From Lachnospiraceae bacterium (GTDB lineage Bacteria; Bacillota_A; Clostridia; Lachnospirales; Lachnospiraceae), in contig JAIKXO010000174.1 of NCBI GenBank assembly GCA_024684065.1, forward strand, positions 1-22,298: DNA of 22,298 nt, written 5' to 3'. This document shows positions 16,255 to 21,563 of the stretch, one piece after another. The notes under the pieces were generated by a model. It did no database searches, was not told the origin of the DNA, and saw nothing but the letters and a program-made list of their open reading frames with translations. Numbering within the stretch: position 1 is the first letter of the stretch; every line of letters starts with the position of its first letter. The position numbers and the translations under genes are program-made.

Positions 16255-17013
16255 ATGGCTAAAAGAAGAATGATATTTACCGGGGAAAAAGAATCGTTTA
16301 TATTGCGTGTCCTTATTAAGAAGGTTCAGGAGAACGGGGTTGACTGTGGATTTGTCCCATGGACGATCAGCGACATAAAATCAAATATTGATAATACCTT
16401 GCTGATCACACTTTTTATGGAAGAGGGCGGGATGCCCGCTGAAAGTGTTATTCATTATCTGTCCGATATTATGGAGGATAAGGGCCTGCAGATGCTTATT
16501 GTCGGCGAGCAGCATGACATTGATGACGTTCTTGAACGTATACCCGGTGACCTGGTTTACAAGACATTTGCCCGCCCTGTCGATAATGCGGACTTTACCA
16601 ATACCGTGACGGAGTACCTTAAAAATGCGGATTCCGGCGTATTCAGAAAGAATATCCTTGTGGTCGATGATGATCCGCAGTACCTGACGATGATAAGAGA
16701 ATGGCTGAAGGGGACCTATAAGGTTACCATGGTAAATTCCGGCCTTCAGGCGATCAAATGGCTGGGGAAGAATAAGGCCGATCTGATCCTTTTGGATCAT
16801 GAAATGCCTGTCACAAGCGGACCCCAGGTCCTCGAAATGCTGAGGAGCGAAACGGATACGAGCTCCATTCCGGTAATATTCCTGACGGGCAAGAAGGACA
16901 AGGAGAGTGTCATGTCGGTAGTCGCCCTGAGACCTGAGGGATATATCCTGAAAGGTATAAAGAAAGAGGAACTCCTGGAAAAGCTGCATGAATTCTTTAT
17001 CCTTCGTAAATAG
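16255..17013 (+). CDS. Double-receiver response regulator, first receiver degenerate
   Basis: A 252-residue soluble protein without an output domain. The C-terminal half (residues 132-252) is a full receiver: acidic pair D138/D139 in ILVVDDD, phosphoacceptor D181 in LLDHEMP, T211 in FLTGKKD and K233 in YILKGI. The N-terminal half (1-125) has a similar alpha/beta pattern (RRMIFTG..., LQMLIVGEQ..., VYKTFARPVD) ending like a receiver, but the phosphoacceptor Asp and acidic pair are not evident, so I read it as a pseudo-receiver. The start at 16255 follows AAAGGAATG; the longer in-frame ORF from 16093 covers the hairpin region and has no RBS. The gene lies between the hybrid kinase and an HD-GYP protein, so it is the likely terminal phosphate acceptor of the kinase's Hpt domain (inference). 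An interaction-based output is expected. Confidence 0.88.
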   Translation: MAKRRMIFTGEKESFILRVLIKKVQENGVDCGFVPWTISDIKSNIDNTLLITLFMEEGGMPAESVIHYLSDIMEDKGLQMLIVGEQHDIDDVLERIPGDLVYKTFARPVDNADFTNTVTEYLKNADSGVFRKNILVVDDDPQYLTMIREWLKGTYKVTMVNSGLQAIKWLGKNKADLILLDHEMPVTSGPQVLEMLRSETDTSSIPVIFLTGKKDKESVMSVVALRPEGYILKGIKKEELLEKLHEFFILRK

Positions 17014-17036
17014 ACGCTTTCTGGATTGGCGGGAGT

Positions 17037-17053
17037 GATCTGCTTCGCAGATC
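17037..17053 (+). repeat. Perfect hairpin GATCTGC-TTC-GCAGATC upstream of HD-GYP gene
   Basis: A 7-bp perfect stem with a three-base loop lies in the 61-base gap between the receiver gene and the next gene, 9 bases before that gene's RBS. No T-run follows, so it is not a standard terminator. It is related in sequence to the motifs at 16084-16135. Confidence 0.65.
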
Positions 17054-17074
17054 GGCGCAGGTGGAGAGGAGTTA

Positions 17075-19453
17075 ATGTTCGAACTGATAAGGCTTCATCA
17101 ATTGAATATCATGCTTTTTTTATGCGGAGCTTGCGGGATACTCGTCGTACTCCTTCTGAATACAAGATTCCTTTCAAGGAGCAGGAAGGGGATCCTTATC
17201 CTGATGGAGTTTATAGCCATGTTTCTGTTATGGTTCGACAGACTGGCCTATATCTACGCCGGAGATATTAGCAGGACGGGATATTACATGGTCAGGATAA
17301 GCAACTTTATGGTGTTCTTTCTGACATCCGCTATTGTATTCGGATTCAGCCTGTATCTGTCCGATCTGCTGAAGAACGAAGGAAAGTGTGCGGTCCTGCC
17401 GAAGCGCCTGTTCTTTACAGGTACAATGTCAATAATAGGAATGCTGATGGCTGTCCTGTCGGCGCTTACGGATCTGTATTACTATTTTGACGAAGCCAAT
17501 CGGTACCACAGAGGTCCGGGATTTCTTCTGGCTTATATAATACCGGTCCTGTGTCCGATCCTCCAGTATACCGTTATAAGGCCGTATCGAAAGGTTTTCA
17601 GCAGACTGATCTATATTTCCCTTGTTCTGTATATCTATGTTCCCGTCCTGTGCGGCATCCTGCAGATATATACCTACGGTATTTCCATCGTTAATATGGC
17701 TATGGTTGCGGTATCCATATCATTATATATATTTATGTATCTTGACCTGAACAACACGGTTGAACATGCACATGAGATAGAGATACAGCAGATGCAGGGT
17801 GAGCAGGAAAAGAGGCAGAGGCTTTTCGATCAGACCGCGACAGCCTTTGTCTCCGCGGTTGAAAAAAAGGATGACTTTACAAAAGGGAACTCGATACGGA
17901 TCGCGGAATATGCTAAAAGAGTTGCGGAGCTTTCGGGCAAAAGCAGTGAGGACTGTGAAAAAGTATATTATGCCGCGCTGCTTCATGATGTCGGGCTGAT
18001 AGGCATTCCGGACAGCGTGATAAAAAATGATGCGGATCCGGATAAATGGGATTACGAAGCGATAAGAAAAAAGCCGGTGATCGGTGCCGAGATCCTGTCA
18101 AGCATCACCGAGTATCCTTATCTTTGTCAGGGCGCGCGCTACAGTCACGAAAGGTATAACGGTAGCGGATACCCCGAAGGACTGAAGGGAGAGGATATCC
18201 CGGAGATAGCCAGGATCATTGCCGTATCTGATGCTTATGTTACGATGACGACAAAGAAAAGATACCGGGATGCCCGTCCGGGCTTTAAGGCAAGGGAGGC
18301 CTTTATTAAAGGAGCGGGAGAGGAGTTTGATCCTGTTTTTGCGGATATAATGGTGAAGATCATAGATTCCGAAAGCATGGAAAAGGTTTCGGGCAATACA
18401 GTCAGGCTTGAAAAAGAGATCGAATGCAGGAATTACAGAGAAAATGTTTCCGCAGGCATTCCTTTGGGAACAGACACCGTAAGGATAAGCTTTGACTGTG
18501 AAATGCCTTTAAATAAAGAAGTGCGGTTTGCCTCTCCGTCCGTTATACTGTTTGATTCATTCGATGCAAGGACCCATGACAACAAAAAGTCTGTCGAAAG
18601 CTACGGCTATCTCGAATATGGCGAAATATGGTTTGATAAATACAGTATAACGACCGAAGCCAGGAAAATCGAGGAAAAGAGAATTGAGGACGACAAAAAA
18701 GAGCCGGATGCGGATTTAAAGGATCATTTTGAGATAATTGCCTCAAGATATGAGGATCACTTAAAGCTTATTATGAGATCCGCAGATTATGCAAAAGAGG
18801 TGACCGTGGCCCTTCCCGGGAGTACTAAGGATGCTTTCATAGGGCTTACGGGAGAGAACTGCCGGTTAAAGAACATCCAGGCCGGGCCGACGGGTGAAAG
18901 CGTCGGAGCTTACGATATATCCAGGATAGCGGAACCTGTCAGTTATACGGACAATCTGGAATCGGATATTAAAAACATCCAGATAGACCGTACGCGTTGC
19001 GCTTATTCGGAAGGTATCGAACTGAAGGATAAGGTAAAGCTTGCATTCCATACGATGAGCCTGCCCGGAGCGAGCCTTGTATGGCACTGTCCGTATATAG
19101 TGCTGTACAGTTCCGATGATTCGAAGGCGGGGGGGGAAAACTACCGGGAATACGCCATGATAAAGCTTAACGGCGAAAATGATGCGGAAAATGAATTTGC
19201 CCTTAACAGGTTCATCATGAAAAAGAAGGAAAGGTTTCCCGGATGGGATGAATGGAAAGAGATCAACAAAAAAGGTATGGAATGTGAGATTTTATTTGAA
19301 AGGAAAGGAAATCAGATCACATTAAGAACCGAAAATCTGGGCATATTTATAGAGAATATAACCACTATAAAGGAAGAATCGCCAAAAGTGTATGCCGCCC
19401 TGACCGGAGATCAGGTTGCGCTCACTGATATAAGACTTGAGCATTCACATTAG
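17075..19453 (+). CDS. Multi-spanning protein with divergent HD-GYP and duplicated C-terminal module
   Basis: A 792-residue protein. Residues 1-225 form about seven membrane helices (MFELIRLHQLNIML..., YYMVRISNFMVFF, YGISIVNMAMVAV), a short coiled linker follows (228-250), and an HD-GYP domain spans ~255-435. HD-GYP landmarks are recognisable (HD at 304-305, GYP at 365-367, D386) but several metal-site residues have changed: N272 for the first His, L308 for the Lys of HDxGK, K333 for the His before the GAEIL helix, and S357 for the first His of HHE. It is thus probably not a normal phosphodiesterase. Residues ~460-605 and ~645-790 are two copies of a beta-rich module ending in xxLTGxxxxLxxI, reminiscent of concanavalin/LamG sandwiches (tentative). 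RBS GGAGAGGAG. It follows the receiver gene by 61 bases, is probably co-transcribed, and ends at a strong terminator. Its membrane domain is paralogous to the gene at 21564. Confidence 0.87.
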   Translation: MFELIRLHQLNIMLFLCGACGILVVLLLNTRFLSRSRKGILILMEFIAMFLLWFDRLAYIYAGDISRTGYYMVRISNFMVFFLTSAIVFGFSLYLSDLLKNEGKCAVLPKRLFFTGTMSIIGMLMAVLSALTDLYYYFDEANRYHRGPGFLLAYIIPVLCPILQYTVIRPYRKVFSRLIYISLVLYIYVPVLCGILQIYTYGISIVNMAMVAVSISLYIFMYLDLNNTVEHAHEIEIQQMQGEQEKRQRLFDQTATAFVSAVEKKDDFTKGNSIRIAEYAKRVAELSGKSSEDCEKVYYAALLHDVGLIGIPDSVIKNDADPDKWDYEAIRKKPVIGAEILSSITEYPYLCQGARYSHERYNGSGYPEGLKGEDIPEIARIIAVSDAYVTMTTKKRYRDARPGFKAREAFIKGAGEEFDPVFADIMVKIIDSESMEKVSGNTVRLEKEIECRNYRENVSAGIPLGTDTVRISFDCEMPLNKEVRFASPSVILFDSFDARTHDNKKSVESYGYLEYGEIWFDKYSITTEARKIEEKRIEDDKKEPDADLKDHFEIIASRYEDHLKLIMRSADYAKEVTVALPGSTKDAFIGLTGENCRLKNIQAGPTGESVGAYDISRIAEPVSYTDNLESDIKNIQIDRTRCAYSEGIELKDKVKLAFHTMSLPGASLVWHCPYIVLYSSDDSKAGGENYREYAMIKLNGENDAENEFALNRFIMKKKERFPGWDEWKEINKKGMECEILFERKGNQITLRTENLGIFIENITTIKEESPKVYAALTGDQVALTDIRLEHSH

Positions 19454-19456
19454 GGG

Positions 19457-19491
19457 AAAGATCCGGTCTGAAAACAGACCGGATCTTTTCT
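19457..19491 (+). terminator. Strong intrinsic terminator ending the signalling block
   Basis: A perfect 14-bp stem: AAAGATCCGGTCTG at 19457-19470 and its complement at 19475-19488, with an AAAA loop. The stem runs into TTTTCTCTCC on the plus strand. It sits in the gap between two convergent genes (stops at 19453 and 19528), so it may also serve the minus-strand amylase gene, although the T-run in that direction is only three bases. Confidence 0.9.
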
Positions 19492-19527
19492 CTCCTGATA
19501 TACAGTCAGTGTCAATATTATCTGTCC

Positions 19528-21240
19528 CTACCGGAAACTCTTCACCCAGGTGATAAGGGAATCATGATGGGTGTTTTCAAGCACGTCCTGCCTCATCCGG
19601 TCTGTAACGGGTCCGTTTTTCTCCATGATCGCGATAATGGCTTCCTGCAGGCCCGCGATGATGCCCTCTTCGTAGGTGCCGCTCTTTTGCGGTTCTGTTT
19701 CAGTGTTGTTTTGCGGCACGACAGTTTTCTTCTCAGGCCTTACGGGTTCAGTATTCTGCGCTGCCTGCCTTTCAGGTCCCGGAACACCTGCCGGTTCAGG
19801 CCTTGCGGGTTCGGAAGCCTTTGGCTCCGCTTTTACCGGTCCGGCTTGGCAGATCTTTTCGGGGACGCCTGCCGGCTCCCGTTTATCACCATCGTTAAGA
19901 GGAACCCAGATCTCGCCGGAATTACCTTTTACGGTGACCCGGATGGACCCGTTATTAACGGTAACCTTTTCGCCGGAAAGGGCGCCGGTATATTCAGGTG
20001 CGCTGTCAGCCGGTACGGTCATCGGGGCATCGCCGTCATCGTTATTGACCGTAACAATAACATTTCTTCCGTTATACCCTCTGGAAAAAGCATACTGTCT
20101 GTTGGTCAGGCAGAGTTCCTTATAATCCCCGTAGGAAAGCTCCGGAGTTTCTTTTCTGACCTTTCCAAGCGCGGCGATCAGCTTTGTGGCCGCATTGTCA
20201 TTTAAAGCGGAAGCGTAATCCTTAAGATTCAGCGCCGGGCGCAGGGAAGCGTCGGACTGCCGTTCTTTCTTTCCCTCGATTGCGAATTCAGAGCCGTAAT
20301 AGACCGAAGGTATGCCGGGAAGCGTATACAGGAGAATATGAACGGGCGTAAAATGCGCTTTATTTATAAGTTTTGTAAAGATCCTTTCCACATCATGATT
20401 GTCCGCAAAATTGTACAGCTTGAAGCGGCTGTGTCCGCTGGCTCCGAATCCCTCAAGCCTCTTCTGCGTATGAGCGATCTCAAAATAGTTATGATCGTTA
20501 TGGCCGGAATAGAGAGCTTTGTGCATTACATAGTTTGTGACCGAGTGAAGCGTGCCTTCATTTACCCAGCGGGAATAATCCCCGTGGATAACCTCCCCCA
20601 TCAGCCAGAAATCTTCTTTTACTTCGTTTGCCACACCGCGGAGCGCTTTCATAAAATCGAAGTCCAGAACATCCGCGGCGTCGAGCCTGAGCCCGTCAAT
20701 ATCGAATTCCTTTACCCAGAAGCGGATCACGTCGCAGATGTAATCCTTAACCTCGGGATTTCTCTGATTGAGCTTGACAAGCAGGTTGTATCCGCCCCAG
20801 TTGTCATAGGAAAAGCCGTCATTATATTCATTGTTTCCGTAGAAATTCACGTTGCAGTACCAGTCCCTGTAGCGTGAGCTCTCACGGTTTTTCTTTATAT
20901 CCTGAAATGCGAAAAAATCTCTCCCGGTATGGTTGAAAACGCCGTCTAAAATTACGCGGATCCCATTTTTATGGCATTTTGAGACAAAATCAGTAAGATC
21001 CTTATTATCCCCGAGCCTTCCGTCAAGCTTTTTATAATCCGTTGTTTCATAGCCGTGCCCCACCGATTCGAAAAGCGGGCCGATGTAAAGAGCGTTACAG
21101 CCGATCTCTTTTATGTGATCGATCCAGGGGATCAGATCATTAAGCCTGTGCGTTACAGAGTCATAGCTGTTTTTTAAGGGCGCCCCGGTCAGCCCCAGCG
21201 GGTAAATATGATAAAAAATCGCTTCATCATACCATGCCAT
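19528..21240 (-). CDS. GH13 alpha-amylase-family glucan hydrolase, intracellular
   Basis: A 570-residue protein without a signal peptide. The (beta/alpha)8 domain has all four GH13 regions: DGVFNHTG (D99, N103-H104), GLRLDAADV (nucleophile D187), GEVIH (acid/base E216) and FADNHD (D283). The GPLFESVGHGYETTDY segment and the short N-terminus (AWYDEAIFYHIYPLG) resemble cyclomaltodextrinase/neopullulanase-like or small maltogenic enzymes acting on alpha-glucan oligosaccharides. A beta-sandwich C-domain runs to ~450. An unusual Pro/Glu/Ala-rich linker (~450-520) and a helical tail (~521-570) follow. The start at 21240 (MAWYDEAIF) is set by GGGAGGA 9 bases upstream; an in-frame ATG at 21273 precedes that RBS. 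It is transcribed opposite to its neighbours, away from a region with duplicated promoter-like sequences. Exact substrate not determinable. Confidence 0.92.
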   Translation of the reverse strand: MAWYDEAIFYHIYPLGLTGAPLKNSYDSVTHRLNDLIPWIDHIKEIGCNALYIGPLFESVGHGYETTDYKKLDGRLGDNKDLTDFVSKCHKNGIRVILDGVFNHTGRDFFAFQDIKKNRESSRYRDWYCNVNFYGNNEYNDGFSYDNWGGYNLLVKLNQRNPEVKDYICDVIRFWVKEFDIDGLRLDAADVLDFDFMKALRGVANEVKEDFWLMGEVIHGDYSRWVNEGTLHSVTNYVMHKALYSGHNDHNYFEIAHTQKRLEGFGASGHSRFKLYNFADNHDVERIFTKLINKAHFTPVHILLYTLPGIPSVYYGSEFAIEGKKERQSDASLRPALNLKDYASALNDNAATKLIAALGKVRKETPELSYGDYKELCLTNRQYAFSRGYNGRNVIVTVNNDDGDAPMTVPADSAPEYTGALSGEKVTVNNGSIRVTVKGNSGEIWVPLNDGDKREPAGVPEKICQAGPVKAEPKASEPARPEPAGVPGPERQAAQNTEPVRPEKKTVVPQNNTETEPQKSGTYEEGIIAGLQEAIIAIMEKNGPVTDRMRQDVLENTHHDSLITWVKSFR

Positions 21241-21289
21241 TTTATTTATCCTCCCTTTTACCTCTTGAATCATTTGATATATTCTTTAT

Positions 21290-21318
21290 AATATAGCTTA
21301 TCGGAACCTGCTTTTCAA
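21290..21318 (-). promoter_or_regulatory. Candidate promoter P1 for the amylase gene
   Basis: Read on the minus strand, TTGAAA (21318-21313) is followed after exactly 17 bases by TATATT (21295-21290), a good sigma-A-like pair about 50 bases before the amylase start codon. A 12-bp palindrome (21298-21309 with 21318-21329) overlaps the spacer and -35 element, which is where an operator would sit. Inference from sequence. Confidence 0.5.
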
Positions 21319-21329
21319 GGTTCCGATAA
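21298..21329. repeat. 12-bp inverted repeat TTATCGGAACCT, unit 1
   Basis: TTATCGGAACCT at 21298-21309 and its perfect complement AGGTTCCGATAA at 21318-21329 are separated by 8 bases. This could be an operator for a dimeric regulator or an RNA hairpin. It overlaps promoter candidate P1. An identical pair recurs 120 bases on. Confidence 0.85.
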
Positions 21330-21331
21330 AA

Positions 21332-21349
21332 GGCGCGTATAAACGCGCC
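21332..21349. repeat. GC-rich hairpin GGCGCGT-ATAA-ACGCGCC, unit 1
   Basis: A perfect 7-bp stem with an ATAA loop, placed between two inverted TTATCGGAA cores. It is followed by GTATTCTG with no T-run, so terminator function is unlikely. Confidence 0.85.
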
Positions 21350-21409
21350 GTATTCTGATTATCGGAAGCATTTTGCGATAAAGTAGATATATCTATATTA
21401 GCTTACGAT

Positions 21410-21438
21410 AATATAGCTTATCGGAACCTGCATTTCAA
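21410..21438 (-). promoter_or_regulatory. Candidate promoter P2 for the amylase gene (duplicate)
   Basis: The second tandem unit repeats the same arrangement: TTGAAA (21438-21433), 17-base spacer, TATATT (21415-21410) on the minus strand, again with the palindrome in the spacer. If active, it would give a transcript leader 120 bases longer than P1. Confidence 0.4.
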
Positions 21439-21449
21439 GGTTCCGATAA
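21418..21449. repeat. 12-bp inverted repeat TTATCGGAACCT, unit 2
   Basis: Arms at 21418-21429 and 21438-21449, identical to unit 1 apart from one loop base. Confidence 0.85.
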
Positions 21450-21451
21450 AA

Positions 21452-21469
21452 GGCGCGTATAAACGCGCC
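21452..21469. repeat. GC-rich hairpin GGCGCGT-ATAA-ACGCGCC, unit 2
   Basis: An exact copy of the hairpin at 21332-21349, including the loop. Confidence 0.85.
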
Positions 21470-21563
21470 GTATTCTGATTATCGGAAGCGATTTGCGGTA
21501 AAGTAGATTTTCTGTTTTAGCTTCCGATAAAAGGCGCATCAATTTAACGCGAGGGGAAAGAAG

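Larger units (their letters stand above)
21288..21527. repeat. 120-bp direct tandem repeat, two units
   Basis: The units are 21288-21407 and 21408-21527. Positions 21288-21360 and 21408-21480 differ at a single base (21312 T versus 21432 A). Similarity continues with a few changes to about 21390/21510 and then fades. Each unit contains the same pair of hairpins. The near identity points to a recent duplication or selection to keep both copies. Confidence 0.95.
21241..21563. promoter_or_regulatory. Divergent intergenic region with duplicated regulatory block
   Basis: This 323-bp region separates the minus-strand amylase gene from a plus-strand signalling gene and contains no gene. It is almost filled by a 120-bp tandem repeat, four nested hairpins, several promoter-like hexamer pairs in both directions, and, at each end, the ribosome binding site of the flanking gene. 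On the plus strand TTGAAT at 21265-21270 and TATAAT at 21287-21292 (16-base spacer), and TTGCGA at 21373-21378 with TATTAG at 21396-21401 (17-base spacer), are candidate promoters for the gene at 21564. Confidence 0.6.

Noticed and set aside
21288..21535. CRISPR-like array
   Set aside because: There are two long direct units with internal palindromes and no unique spacers, and no cas genes are in the window; a tandem duplication explains it.
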